From Bacillus sp. 7884-1 (lineage in GTDB: Bacteria; Bacillota; Bacilli; Bacillales; Cytobacillaceae), in contig NZ_NPDD01000022.1 in the NCBI RefSeq assembly GCF_002272245.1, positions 21,900 to 85,899 on the forward strand: DNA of 64,000 nt. The letters run 5' to 3'. Below are positions 29,528 to 38,654 of the stretch, piece by piece. The notes under the pieces were generated by a model. That model made no database searches. It was not told the origin of the DNA and worked only from the letters and a program-made list of their open reading frames with translations. Within the stretch, counting starts at the first letter, position 1. Every line of letters begins with the position of its first letter. A program made the position numbers and the translations under genes.

Positions 29528-29721
29528 ATAGTACTTCCATGACTTGTAAAATGATTTCAATGACATTAAAATAAACTATTGTGCTGGTTATTTGTGAATA
29601 GAAGAAAAGTCGTATGCATGCGACTTTTTTCTTGTTTTTTAAAATAATTCTGTTATTATTGAAACATTTTTGTAATGAAAACGTACTAATCATTAAGGAG
29701 AAAATAGGAGGGAGGGGAAAA

Positions 29722-30864
29722 ATGAGTTTATACAAAAGGAAAATAAATATTAAATATATGTTTCAAATCATGTTTTTGCTCATTTTCACCTCCTTTTTTA
29801 GTGCTTGTACTCATCAACAAGATGCCAAGCCCAGCCCTTCTAAAGAAATTGACAAGGATAATAACAAACCCTCACAGCCAGTAGCAGCTTGGAAACTCCC
29901 AATTAAAATACCTGAAGGTGAATTCTATAAAGTAGGGAGCTGGTTTTCTGACCATCAGTTACTCTACATTACTAACCTTGAGCAATCATCATCAGTATAT
30001 TTTTATAATCTTTTAACTGGTAAAAGTGAATTACTATATAAGAGCGAGTTCCCAATTGTCACCTTACAGGTTAGCCCATCAAAAAAGTATATACTAATAC
30101 AAACTTCTCCTTCCACCTATGAAGGACAAGTTATCATACTTTCTTCTGAGGGCTCTGAGTTAATGAAGCAATCTTTCCCTTCTTATGAATTAGCCTTTGA
30201 ATGGAACCCATTTAATGAATCGGAGATTCTAATCTCTGCTTTTAAAGAAGATTGGACATATCAAATGCTGCTGCTTAATATTGAACAAAGTAAAACAACT
30301 GAATTATCAATTCCTCAACCATTTATTAAGTGGGTAGGAAAAGATGAAGTTGCCTATCTGAACTGGGATGAAACCAGTCCTTCACTTTTTGCGCCACTCA
30401 TGTCGAAGAAAATAGGAGCTGAGGGTGAGGAAGTACTATTCAATGATGTACTCCAATTCTCAACCTATCATAATATTCTAATGACTGTTACCGCTAGGGA
30501 TGAGGAGCAATTACAGGCATCTTATCGTTTTTATAATAAGGATAAAAAGGAGCTTTATTCTTTTTCTATCCCTCATTTGACAATGTTCTCAGGCTGGTTA
30601 GTTCCTTACCATGACTTTAATGAAAGTAAAGGGAAATTCATTACCTTAAAGCCTTTAAAAAGTGCAGAAGCCGATGCTTACAGTGAAGGCTTTGAGCTTA
30701 TAAGCTATGATATTAATAAGGGCATCAGCAATATGATTTTGCAAGGAATGAAGAATGAACCAATTCAGCTTTCACCTTCTGGCGAAGCTGCACTGTATGG
30801 AAATCGTTTTGAAAAAATCATTCATTTAAAAACAAAAGAAATATCTGAGCTCGTAGATAAATAA
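29722..30864 (+). CDS. yqgU: Lipoprotein YqgU
   Basis: 380 residues from ATG 29722, placed after a strong GGAGGGAGGGG. A lipoprotein signal ends at SFFSACTHQQ (lipobox Cys near residue 30). The rest looks beta-rich, with WD- or propeller-like repeats (YILIQTSPSTY, SEILISAFKEDW), and is predicted outside the cell. Function unknown; YqgU of B. subtilis holds the same position after yqgT. Confidence 0.78.
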   Translation: MSLYKRKINIKYMFQIMFLLIFTSFFSACTHQQDAKPSPSKEIDKDNNKPSQPVAAWKLPIKIPEGEFYKVGSWFSDHQLLYITNLEQSSSVYFYNLLTGKSELLYKSEFPIVTLQVSPSKKYILIQTSPSTYEGQVIILSSEGSELMKQSFPSYELAFEWNPFNESEILISAFKEDWTYQMLLLNIEQSKTTELSIPQPFIKWVGKDEVAYLNWDETSPSLFAPLMSKKIGAEGEEVLFNDVLQFSTYHNILMTVTARDEEQLQASYRFYNKDKKELYSFSIPHLTMFSGWLVPYHDFNESKGKFITLKPLKSAEADAYSEGFELISYDINKGISNMILQGMKNEPIQLSPSGEAALYGNRFEKIIHLKTKEISELVDK

Positions 30865-30893
30865 AAAGACTGCCGTTTGGCAGTCTTTTAATT
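30864..30893. terminator. Bidirectional terminator, yqgU / yqgW
   Basis: Stem AAAAGACTGCC (30864-30874) / GGCAGTCTTTT (30879-30889), loop GTTT, between convergent genes. Confidence 0.9.
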
Positions 30894-30902
30894 TTATTGA
30901 GC

Positions 30903-31079
30903 TTAATGTGTTCCAGTAGGAAAACCACTTTCAATAACGGTCATGATTGCAAACCAGCCAAAAACAGCCAATGTTGCTACGGCCCAAAATGCCCCTAAGA
31001 AATTTTTATTTTTTAGGGCAGTGAATGCACCATAAGCAGCAAGTAAGGCAACCAAAGCAAAAATAATAACTACTCCCAT
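30903..31079 (-). CDS. yqgW: DUF2759 family small membrane protein YqgW
   Basis: 58 residues. ATG at 31079, stop TAA at 30903-30905. The product begins MGVVIIFALVALLAAYGAF and ends ESGFPTGTH, with two hydrophobic helices joined by a short basic turn (LKNKNF), fitting DUF2759. A strong ribosome site AAAGGGGG lies upstream. It lies between yqgU and yqgX as in B. subtilis. Function unknown. Confidence 0.82.
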   Translation of the reverse strand: MGVVIIFALVALLAAYGAFTALKNKNFLGAFWAVATLAVFGWFAIMTVIESGFPTGTH

Positions 31080-31274
31080 TAATAAAGCCCCCTTTATTAG
31101 ATAATACTTGGACTTAGCCCAACTCTCTAAAATAGTTATGTAAGAATATTATATACATTCGATTCTTATTTTATATTCTTTTTTATCATTTGTCGAGGGC
31201 TAAAAATGTTAGCAATGCAGCTTACATAGTGTAAAATAATAGTAATGCAAAAATAGTTGGAGGTAATGAAAGAA

Positions 31275-31910
31275 ATGAAATGGTCTCAAATCCCTCTAGG
31301 GGTATTACAAACAAATTGTTACATAGTGGAAAGTCCTGATAAATCCTGTTTAATCTTTGATCCAGGCAGTGAAGGGAAAAAGCTAATAAAGTGGCTAACG
31401 AAGAGAGAACTCAAGCCAATTGCTATTTTTTTAACTCATGCACATTTTGACCATATTGGTGCAGTTGATGTGGTAAGAGACTACTATAATATTCCTGTTT
31501 ACATTCATGAAGAGGAAGAAGATTGGCTGATAGATCCGGCTTTAAATGGCTCGAAGTTTTTTCAAATGCAAGAGTTAATGAAAATGAAAAAAGCTGACAA
31601 TATCTTGAAAAAAGAAGAAACTTTAACAATTGGTGATTTTACTTTCTCAATCTTTGAGACTCCAGGACATTCACCTGGTAGTGTATCGTATTACTTTGAG
31701 TCTGAGGGATTTGTTGTATCAGGGGATGCACTATTTAAGAGCAGTATTGGTCGAACAGATCTTCCAGGGGGTAACCATAAACAATTAATGAAGAGCATCC
31801 ATGAAAAATTATTATTTTTACCTGAAGAAACAGCTGTTTTATCGGGGCATGGACCTATAACCACTATTGGAGAAGAGATGGATAGTAATCCGTATATAAA
31901 TGGGTTTTAA
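31275..31910 (+). CDS. yqgX: Metallo-beta-lactamase fold hydrolase YqgX
   Basis: 211 residues from ATG 31275 (ATG 31266 is also possible; GGAGG at 31259-31263 sits two bases from the latter). The motif THAHFDH binds two metals; PGHSPGS, SGDALF and SGHG complete the glyoxalase II-like fold. It is probably a thioester hydrolase; substrate unknown. The gene is followed by an intergenic repeat and a hairpin. Confidence 0.86.
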   Translation: MKWSQIPLGVLQTNCYIVESPDKSCLIFDPGSEGKKLIKWLTKRELKPIAIFLTHAHFDHIGAVDVVRDYYNIPVYIHEEEEDWLIDPALNGSKFFQMQELMKMKKADNILKKEETLTIGDFTFSIFETPGHSPGSVSYYFESEGFVVSGDALFKSSIGRTDLPGGNHKQLMKSIHEKLLFLPEETAVLSGHGPITTIGEEMDSNPYINGF

Positions 31911-31917
31911 AATCAAA

Positions 31918-31980
31918 AGCGGAAGCGCCTTGTCCAGGGAAAAATGCAGTTCAATTTTTCCTAGGCGCTGGAGCTAGACG
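31918..31980 (+). repeat. Intergenic repeat, copy B
   Basis: Begins AGCGGAAGCGCCTTGTCC and ends GGCGCTGGAGCTAGACG. The middle 25 bases (31938-31962) are the exact reverse complement of 21359-21383 in copy A. The GCGCC / GGCGC ends make it a hairpin-forming element like the dispersed intergenic repeats I know from other Bacillus genomes. Confidence 0.75.
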
Positions 31981-31998
31981 ATTGTATCAAAAGAAAAA

Positions 31999-32024
31999 AC
32001 CCTTCTCGTTGGAGAAGGGTATTT
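31999..32024 (+). terminator. Hairpin after yqgX
   Basis: Stem ACCCTTCTC (31999-32007) / GAGAAGGGT (32012-32020) with loop GTTG, followed by a short T-containing stretch; a weak terminator. Confidence 0.6.
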
Positions 32025-32134
32025 CTGGGGGATGTCCTATTATAAATAATGGGAGGGATATAGTTAAGCTACTAAAAATACAATATAACAAAGTTAACAC
32101 TATGTCAATGATGTAAACTGGAAGAAGGAAAATT

Positions 32135-33217
32135 ATGTTCACCTATTTAAAGAGGTTAATTTCAAACTCAGAACTAAACTTAATATCTTATGCAGAGTAC
32201 ATTGAGGCAGTCCTCTATCATCCTGTATTAGGATACTATATGAAAAGTAAACAAAAAATTGGCAGCCAGGGAGATTTTATAACGACAAGTAATATTTCTG
32301 ATATTTATGGGCGAATTATTGCAAAATGGTTTGCAAATGTTTGTAAGGAAAATAATTTAGAACCTATTTTTTGTGAGATTGGTGCAGGAAATGGCCGTTT
32401 TGCTCATGCCTTTTTACAGGAATGGGAGAATTCCATCAAAACCCCATTAAAATACATAATTGTAGAAAGTAGTCCTTATCATTTGAATTTGCAAAATGAA
32501 TTATTAAAGCCTGCCTATATTGTTACCCAAGTAACCAAGCTTGATGAACTAGAGCCTTTTGAAGGGATGGTCTTTTCCAATGAATTATTTGATGCCATGC
32601 CTGTTCATGTAATTGAGCAAGAGAACAATCAATTGTATGAAGTAATGGTGGGAATGAAAAATGAGAGCTTATATGAGGAAAAGGTTCCTTTAATTAATCC
32701 AGCTATCTATACTTTTTTAGAGGAGAGCGATCTGGTATTGAAGGAAAAGCAGCGAATAGAAGTCCCTTTGTTAATGGAAGGGATGGTGCAGGATATATCC
32801 CGTGTGTTAAAGAGGGGGCTTGTCTTAACAGCAGATTATGGTTATACCAAGGAGGACTGGAAGCATCCTTCAAGAATAATGGGAAGCTTAAGGGGATATT
32901 ATCAGCATCAAATGATTCATGATGTTTTGGAGCACCCTGGAGAGATGGACATAACGACACACATTCATTTTGATTGGCTAATTCAAAAGGGCCAGCAGGC
33001 AGAATTGTTATTCTATTCAAAGCTTAGGCAGGATGAATTTTTACTTAAAGCAGGAATATTAAAGGAGTTAGAAAGCCATTATGATCCAAATCCTTTTTCA
33101 GAGGTAAGTAAACGAAATCGTGCTATTCGCAGTTTGATTATGCCATCTGGTATGAGTTCTTTTTTTCACATAGTCATTCAACAAAAAGGTATCAATGGTA
33201 ATCTATTTCTAAAATAA
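32135..33217 (+). CDS. MidA-type (DUF185) SAM-dependent methyltransferase
   Basis: 360 residues. An N-terminal segment with HPVLGYYM and SQGDFITTSNIS precedes a SAM-binding fold (EIGAGNGRFAHAFLQEW as glycine-rich motif I, SNELFDAMPVH). This is the COG1565 family, whose mitochondrial member NDUFAF7 methylates an arginine of complex I; the bacterial substrate is unknown. ATG 32135 follows GGAAGAAGGAAAATT. It is flanked by yqgX and yqgY. Confidence 0.82.
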   Translation: MFTYLKRLISNSELNLISYAEYIEAVLYHPVLGYYMKSKQKIGSQGDFITTSNISDIYGRIIAKWFANVCKENNLEPIFCEIGAGNGRFAHAFLQEWENSIKTPLKYIIVESSPYHLNLQNELLKPAYIVTQVTKLDELEPFEGMVFSNELFDAMPVHVIEQENNQLYEVMVGMKNESLYEEKVPLINPAIYTFLEESDLVLKEKQRIEVPLLMEGMVQDISRVLKRGLVLTADYGYTKEDWKHPSRIMGSLRGYYQHQMIHDVLEHPGEMDITTHIHFDWLIQKGQQAELLFYSKLRQDEFLLKAGILKELESHYDPNPFSEVSKRNRAIRSLIMPSGMSSFFHIVIQQKGINGNLFLK

Positions 33218-33246
33218 AAAACACCGGAAAAGGTCCGGTGTTTTTT
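33216..33246. terminator. Bidirectional terminator, methyltransferase / yqgY
   Basis: Stem AAAAAACACCGGA (33216-33228) with TCCGGTGTTTTTT (33234-33246) and a 5-base loop. Confidence 0.92.
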
Positions 33247-33262
33247 ATGTGTTAATATCTTC

Positions 33263-33505
33263 TCAATGTCCTCCACCCAGTGGCATCATAAATGTTGTCC
33301 AATAAGTGAAACCTGCGAAGAATACTGTCAAATACCCACAGAAAACATACATGTACATACGTTCTGATAATTTTAAATAGCTTAACAAAACAAAGAATCC
33401 AGTTTGGGCCAAGAAAAGCATGGCAGTTTTATCCATATCACCTAGATAGAACATTACGGTGAAAATACCTGTCCAAAAACCCAAGACTCTGTACATACGA
33501 TCCAT
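33263..33505 (-). CDS. yqgY: DUF2626 family membrane protein YqgY
   Basis: 80 residues with two to three hydrophobic helices (FWTGIFTVMFYLGD, MLFLAQTGFFVLLSYLKL, MYVFCGYLTVFFAGFTYW) and a Gly-His end. This is the DUF2626/YqgY family of unknown function. ATG 33505 has AAAAGGAGGG upstream. The upstream regulator gene may be co-transcribed (80-base gap, no terminator). Confidence 0.82.
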   Translation of the reverse strand: MDRMYRVLGFWTGIFTVMFYLGDMDKTAMLFLAQTGFFVLLSYLKLSERMYMYVFCGYLTVFFAGFTYWTTFMMPLGGGH

Positions 33506-33585
33506 ATGTATCCCTCCTTTTCCCCTACAGTACCATCAAGAAATATTATAAAGAAAAGGAGTTCAAAAGTAAATAAAGTTTCAAA

Positions 33586-34281
33586 TTAGTTTGAAACAAG
33601 CGCCTGGTAAGAACAAGTTTCACAACCAGATATGATATTTTCTTTCTCAACCAGCTCTACTTTGTCAAATAATGCCTCGAACATTCCTTTTAGGAACTCA
33701 TGATGCATAGCACAAACACTTTCGTGTTCCTCTGCCACTTCTTTGAACGGACAATTATAAATCTGGAAGAAAATTTTTGTGTGATCCCCATTAACTTCAA
33801 ATTCTGGATAGAATCCAGCTAATGTTGCAGCACTTTTTAATATGCTTAACTTTTGATCGAATTCTATTTCTTCCCCAAAGGATTTTCTTGCCAATTCCTG
33901 CTCAATCACTTCAGTCCCAAAACGCTTACCAGTTAAATAAAGAGCTTGTTTACCAGCCTCACCTAACGTTAGCATAGTAGTAATTGCAACTTTGGATAGA
34001 AGCATAAAATCCCGGAACGGGAAGTGCAATTGAATTACATCGTCCGATAAACGATATAATCTACTTGGTCTGCCGCCTTTACCAGTCTTTTTAGTTTCAG
34101 AAGCTAACATGTTAACATCTTCAAGCTTAGATAAATGTAATCTTGCAACATTGGGATGAATATTAAAGTTCTCCGCCACTTCTTGTACAGTTACTTCTTG
34201 GTGACGTTTCGTAATGTATTGATAGATGTAATACCTGGTTGGATCTGATAAAACATTTGTTATCTTTAATGTTTGTTCCAT
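33586..34281 (-). CDS. Winged-helix regulator with C-terminal cysteine cluster (ArsR/SufR-like)
   Basis: 231 residues from ATG 34281, preceded by CGAGGTG; a GTG/ATG further up is in frame. Residues 1-75 form a winged helix (LSDPTRYYIYQYI, VQEVAENFNIHPNVARLHLSKL, GRPSRLYRL wing). The C-terminal domain has four cysteines: C-x12-C (CPFKEVAEEHESVC), then CETC near the end. The first spacing equals that of the SufR iron-sulfur regulators, so a cluster or metal ligand role is plausible. Targets unknown; it stands divergent from the comG operon region. Confidence 0.75.
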   Translation of the reverse strand: MEQTLKITNVLSDPTRYYIYQYITKRHQEVTVQEVAENFNIHPNVARLHLSKLEDVNMLASETKKTGKGGRPSRLYRLSDDVIQLHFPFRDFMLLSKVAITTMLTLGEAGKQALYLTGKRFGTEVIEQELARKSFGEEIEFDQKLSILKSAATLAGFYPEFEVNGDHTKIFFQIYNCPFKEVAEEHESVCAMHHEFLKGMFEALFDKVELVEKENIISGCETCSYQALVSN

Positions 34282-34575
34282 CTCTAGTTCACCTCGAACC
34301 CCCATAATTTAAAACAATTATAATACAGCGATTTAAACATGGGAATGAGGTTAACAATGTTAACACTATATGTTTAGAAATTGTTCACATTTGCCGAATG
34401 TGCATCGGGGTTTAGTTATGCAAATGTTGTACAAAATATATACAACCTGTCTGTCAATAGTTGTTTTCTAGGGGATAATGGAGTGATAAACTCCGAAAAT
34501 ATTTTTTTAAAAAAGAGAAGAATCTTGAAGGAAAAGATTGAAAGATGTCGAATAACTACAAAGACAAAATAAAAG

Positions 34576-35661
34576 GTGGTGTTATTCATTGTAAGTTCAA
34601 TTGAAATACTAGCAAATAGGATTATCACAGATGCTGCAAGAAACCAAGCTACAGATATTCACATTGTACCAAGAAAGAAAGACACTCTCATTCAAATCCG
34701 CTTAACGAACAAACTCATTCCCCGGTTATCACTTCCAAAAGATGAATGCGACAGATTAATTTCACATTTTAAGTTTACTGCAAATATGGATATCGGAGAA
34801 CGAAGACGCCCACAAAGCGGTGCGATTTTTTGTGAGGTGGATGGAAAATTAATGGGTCTTAGACTTTCAACCCTTCCATCTAACAATCGAGAAAGTCTGG
34901 TTATCAGACTATTGCCTCAACAAGAACAGATTCCCTTTCACCAACTCTCACTTTTTCCTGGAATGACCAGAAAACTACTTGCCCTTCTAAAACACGCACA
35001 TGGATTAATTATCTTTACTGGTCCGACCGGATCGGGAAAAACCACAACTCTTTACTCCCTTTTAAATGAAACCGCACATCTTTTTCATCGTAACGTAATC
35101 ACACTTGAAGACCCTATCGAAAAAAACTACGATTCTGTTTTACAAATACAAGTGAATGAAAAAGCGGGCATAACATACGCTGCTGGCCTTAAGGCGATTC
35201 TTCGTCATGATCCCGACATTATTATGGTCGGTGAAATACGTGATGCGGAAACGGCTAAAATTGCAGTGCGGGCTGCATTAACGGGACATTTGGTACTCAG
35301 TACCATGCATACAAGGGATGCGAAGGGGGCGGTATATCGTCTCCATGAGTTTGGTGTAAATTGGTTAGAGGTAGAACAAACCTTAATTGCTGTTACAGCA
35401 CAGCGATTAGTGGAGCTAACATGTCCGTATTGCCAAGGGGAGTGTTCGCCCTTCTGCTACTCATATGGGAGATGGAAAAGGGCGAGTGTTTTTGAACTTC
35501 TATCAGGGAGAAATCTTAATGCTGCGATGAAAGAAGCGAAAGGAGAAAATATAATATCGCGATACACGACAGTAAGGAAAGTTATAAACAAGGGGATTGC
35601 TCTGGGTTATATTAAAGAGTCTGAATACGATCGCTTGGTGTATGATCATGAAGCGCCATAA
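34576..35661 (+). CDS. comGA: Competence pilus assembly ATPase ComGA
   Basis: 361 residues from GTG 34576. ATPase for assembly of the transformation pseudopilus. Walker A FTGPTGSGKTTT, the Asp box ALLEDPIE-like TLEDPIE, Walker B DPDIIMVGEIRD, the His box LVLSTMHT and a Cys cluster CPYCQGECSPFC are visible. No ribosome site precedes the GTG codons at 34576/34579. AAAAGGTGG fits much better an ATT at 34588, which would give the start (M)VSSIEILA that lines up with homologues; see findings. It overlaps comGB. Confidence 0.93.
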   Translation: MVLFIVSSIEILANRIITDAARNQATDIHIVPRKKDTLIQIRLTNKLIPRLSLPKDECDRLISHFKFTANMDIGERRRPQSGAIFCEVDGKLMGLRLSTLPSNNRESLVIRLLPQQEQIPFHQLSLFPGMTRKLLALLKHAHGLIIFTGPTGSGKTTTLYSLLNETAHLFHRNVITLEDPIEKNYDSVLQIQVNEKAGITYAAGLKAILRHDPDIIMVGEIRDAETAKIAVRAALTGHLVLSTMHTRDAKGAVYRLHEFGVNWLEVEQTLIAVTAQRLVELTCPYCQGECSPFCYSYGRWKRASVFELLSGRNLNAAMKEAKGENIISRYTTVRKVINKGIALGYIKESEYDRLVYDHEAP

Positions 35662-36679
35662 TTGGTCTGTTAATGAGCAGGCTAATTTCTTAAAACGGAT
35701 AGGAGAATTATTGGCACGCGGGTACCCTATTGCAGAAGCAATTGAAAGCTTATCCTTACATTTACCAAAAAATCGAAAGGAGGAGCTTTACCAATGTTTG
35801 GCAGATTTAAAAAATGGGATATCATTTCATGATGTCTTAGGTAATCTTGGCTTTCACAAGGATTTAATTGGTTATGTCTATTTTGCAGAACAGCATGGCA
35901 GCTTTGCAGAGGCACTCCTAGAAGGCAGCTCTCTAGCATTAGTAAAAGAGAATGATAGAAAAAAATTAGTAAAACTTATACAGTATCCAGCCTTACTGAT
36001 CTTTATTACTGGTTTTTTGTTAATGTTTGTACAGAAATCATTGCTGCCCAAATTTACAAGTCTCTTCGAATCTATGAGTCTTGAAGCAAATTTCTTTATG
36101 AAGGTACTCTACTCATTTGACACCTATGTTCCAATATTAATGGCTATCTTCCTGCTTCTTTTGGCATTAGGTGCCACTTATTATATTTTTGTATTTCGGA
36201 AAATCTCCGTCCTGCAGCAGCGGTCACTACTCGTAAGAATTCCGATTGCGGGAAGAATCCTCAAATTGTTGTTTACCCATTATTTTTCTGTCCAGCTAAG
36301 TTTTCTTTTATCAGGGGGAATATCCGTATTTGAAGCCCTGCTTTTATTTGAAAAGAATCAAAGGCAGCCATTTTATAGCCAGTTGGGATTGGAAATCAAG
36401 CAAAAGCTGTTAACCGGTGAAAAACTTGAGTCAATCTTGGCTCGGTTTCCATTTTTTGAAAAAGAATTCCCAATGATAATAAAACATGGTCAAGAAAATG
36501 GAAAATTGGAACAAGAATTACTTTTCTTTAGTCAGCATTGCTTATTGAATATGGAGGAAGGGATTGAAAAAAGCTTAAAATTGATCCAGCCTGTTCTTTA
36601 TGTCTTTATCGGTTTTCTCGTTGTATCAATGTATTTGGCAATATTATTACCAATGTTCCAGCTATTAGATGGAATATAG
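35648..36679 (+). CDS. comGB: Competence pilus platform protein ComGB
   Basis: 343 residues from ATG 35648, overlapping comGA by 14 bases; ATG 35642 is also in frame. GspF/PilC-type polytopic inner membrane protein with three main hydrophobic segments (LLIFITGFLLMFVQ, VPILMAIFLLLLALGATYYIFVF region, VLYVFIGFLVVSMYLAILLP end). It is the platform on which ComGA acts to assemble ComGC. Confidence 0.92.
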   Translation: MKRHNWSVNEQANFLKRIGELLARGYPIAEAIESLSLHLPKNRKEELYQCLADLKNGISFHDVLGNLGFHKDLIGYVYFAEQHGSFAEALLEGSSLALVKENDRKKLVKLIQYPALLIFITGFLLMFVQKSLLPKFTSLFESMSLEANFFMKVLYSFDTYVPILMAIFLLLLALGATYYIFVFRKISVLQQRSLLVRIPIAGRILKLLFTHYFSVQLSFLLSGGISVFEALLLFEKNQRQPFYSQLGLEIKQKLLTGEKLESILARFPFFEKEFPMIIKHGQENGKLEQELLFFSQHCLLNMEEGIEKSLKLIQPVLYVFIGFLVVSMYLAILLPMFQLLDGI

Positions 36680-36710
36680 AAAAGCTTACAATATTAAATT
36701 GGAGGAATGA

Positions 36711-37025
36711 ATGATGAAAAATGAAAAAGGTTTTACACTTGTTGAAATGATGATTGTTATGCTGGTTATTTCTGTTTTACTAATTGTTACAATTCCAAAT
36801 GTGGCTAAGCACAATACTAATATTAACAACAAAGGCTGTGAAGCATATGTGAAGATGGTTCAAGCACAGGTACAATCTTATATAATCGACAAGAATAAGG
36901 TACCTACAATGGCAAATCTTATTTCAGAAGAATACCTTATGGAAGATAAAGGTTGTCCAAATGGAACAAAAAATGTATTAATCGATTCAGAAGGAAAAGT
37001 AACCGCAGCAGCAACAACATCTTAA
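36711..37025 (+). CDS. comGC: Major competence pseudopilin ComGC
   Basis: 104 residues. The prepilin signal KGFTLVEMMIVMLVISVLLI with the Glu at mature position 5 is cut by ComC. Two cysteines (KGCEAY and KGCPNG) match the intramolecular disulfide of ComGC. ATG 36711 (ATG 36714 next) follows TTGGAGG. It forms the main shaft of the transformation pilus. Confidence 0.95.
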   Translation: MMKNEKGFTLVEMMIVMLVISVLLIVTIPNVAKHNTNINNKGCEAYVKMVQAQVQSYIIDKNKVPTMANLISEEYLMEDKGCPNGTKNVLIDSEGKVTAAATTS

Positions 37026-37459
37026 TGCACAACAATCAAAACGGATTTACATTAATTGAATCTTTGATTGTTCTCTCCATCTTTTTAATCATCTCTTCGA
37101 TTACTGTCTTTAGCATAAAGCCACAATACCAAATAGCTACTAACAAGTCCTTTATTTCCCAATTAAAAGCAGATTTATATTACGGTCAGCAGTACGCCAT
37201 CGCTAATCAGACGGAAGTGAGAGTTATCTTTATTGAGAATGAGCATTCGTATGTCATCGCAGCAGGTGCTAATAGCATTGTTGAAAGAAATTATTCTCCG
37301 AAGATAACAGTAGGTCAGGGCACCATCCAATTATATTTTAAATATAATCCGAATGGGAATGTAGATAGATTCGGTACAATATTTATTCGGACACCGCAGG
37401 AGGATTACAAATTAACTCTTTTAATTGGAAAGGGACGGTTTTATGTTTTGGAAGAATGA
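37025..37459 (+). CDS. comGD: Minor pseudopilin ComGD
   Basis: 144 residues from ATG 37025, which shares its A with the comGC stop. The prepilin motif NGFTLIESLIVLSIFLIISS is followed by a beta-rich GspH-like domain. It is a minor pilin probably in the tip complex. Size matches the 143-residue B. subtilis protein. Confidence 0.9.
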   Translation: MHNNQNGFTLIESLIVLSIFLIISSITVFSIKPQYQIATNKSFISQLKADLYYGQQYAIANQTEVRVIFIENEHSYVIAAGANSIVERNYSPKITVGQGTIQLYFKYNPNGNVDRFGTIFIRTPQEDYKLTLLIGKGRFYVLEE

Positions 37460-37781
37460 TGGCTATTTTTTACTTGAGCTCCTTTTATCATTGTCCGCTT
37501 TGTTTATGCTGAGTATGTTTTTTTTGCCCTTGTTAATAGATTTGGCAAATCAATCTCAGCAGCTTATAAGAGATAAAAGAGCTAAACAGTTTTTATTTGA
37601 GGAACTACAAGCAAATTTAATTGAGGACAGGATTAATACCCAATACGCCATCACTCTTAATGAAACAGAATATAAGATTTACTGGCGTCTGACCTCAGTT
37701 AGTGGACAAAAGGAGGTTTGTGTAAAAGTTGAAGAAAATACACTTCTCCCAAGTTTTGAAGACTGTGCGATACCCGAATGA
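37443..37781 (+). CDS. comGE: Minor pseudopilin ComGE
   Basis: 112 residues from ATG 37443 behind AAAGGGACGG, overlapping comGD by 17 bases. The N-terminal DGYFLLELLLSLSALFMLS segment is a pilin-like hydrophobic helix with Glu at position 5 of the motif. Identified mainly by order in the comG operon. Confidence 0.85.
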   Translation: MFWKNDGYFLLELLLSLSALFMLSMFFLPLLIDLANQSQQLIRDKRAKQFLFEELQANLIEDRINTQYAITLNETEYKIYWRLTSVSGQKEVCVKVEENTLLPSFEDCAIPE

Positions 37782-38205
37782 AAAAGCTTTTACTCTCCTC
37801 GAAGTGCTTTTTGCATTCTCAATCTTCACAACAATCGTGTTTTTCATGTTTCCGGTATTTCAAATCATATCAGACAATAAAGATTCAAATGGAAGGCTTC
37901 AAGCGATGGAATGGGATGTATTTTGCAGTCAGATAAAAAAGGAAATCCATATTAGCTCTAAAGCGGAAGTAATATCAGGGAACCTAGTATTAACCCTAAA
38001 TAATGAAAAAATTTTATATGAAAAGTATGGCAGTAATATAAGAAAGCGAGTGAATTCTACTGGTCATGAAACATTACTGCAGAATGTTTCTTTGGTCACT
38101 TTTACTAGGATAAAAAACTCAGTGAAAATTACTGTAAAAGATGTTTGGGAAAGAGAATATAGTGTTGTAGTGCATTCCTATATTGAATGGTTTCCAATAT
38201 TATGA
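37729..38205 (+). CDS. comGF: Minor pseudopilin ComGF
   Basis: 158 residues from TTG 37729, with AGGAGG 12 bases upstream, overlapping comGE by 53 bases. The prepilin segment is KAFTLLEVLFAFSIFTTIVF; the rest fits the ComGF domain (VFCSQIKKEIHISSKAEV, ISGNLVLTLNNEKILYEKYG in part). The usual length is about 127-150 residues. Stop overlaps the comGG ATG (ATGA). Confidence 0.87.
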   Translation: MKKIHFSQVLKTVRYPNEKAFTLLEVLFAFSIFTTIVFFMFPVFQIISDNKDSNGRLQAMEWDVFCSQIKKEIHISSKAEVISGNLVLTLNNEKILYEKYGSNIRKRVNSTGHETLLQNVSLVTFTRIKNSVKITVKDVWEREYSVVVHSYIEWFPIL

Positions 38206-38585
38206 GGAAAGATGAACGAGGATTTACATACCCATTAACTTTGGTGGTACTCATTCTGTTTCTATCAATCTTTTCCTTTCGTGTAGAACAATTGCTTTCT
38301 GAAAGGAAATTATCACATGAAACAACTGTGATTCTTCAGGAGGAATATTATTTCCATTCTTCTTTTAAAAAAATCGAAAAAATATTGCAATCGGGTGGTG
38401 TTATACCAGTAAAGGGTTCATTCTCCTATCAAAAAGGGATTATTGGATATCAAGCCGACATTCCGATTGGATCGGTTCAGAAAATTAACTTTACGCTTGA
38501 AATGCACACAGGTGAAACAGTGGAAGGACGCGGTTTTTTTGATATTGCTGCAAAAAAAATGATTAAATGGGCTGAACTATATTAA
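38202..38585 (+). CDS. comGG: Minor pseudopilin ComGG
   Basis: 127 residues from ATG 38202, overlapping the comGF stop by four bases. Short pilin-like N-terminus (RGFTYPLTLVVLILFLSIFS) in which Pro and Leu replace the usual Val-Glu, as in ComGG, the last and least pilin-like protein of the operon. Needed for DNA uptake. Confidence 0.87.
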   Translation: MRKDERGFTYPLTLVVLILFLSIFSFRVEQLLSERKLSHETTVILQEEYYFHSSFKKIEKILQSGGVIPVKGSFSYQKGIIGYQADIPIGSVQKINFTLEMHTGETVEGRGFFDIAAKKMIKWAELY

Positions 38586-38654
38586 GGGTGTTAGTTGTTT
38601 GAAATAAAAAAACATGGACATACTTGTAGGGAAGAAATAAAGGCAGGTGTGTCC

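Noticed and set aside
34496..34508. ComK box (AAAA-N5-TTTT) before comGA
   Set aside because: One AT-rich match exists but a properly spaced second box is not evident, so it is not listed as a feature.
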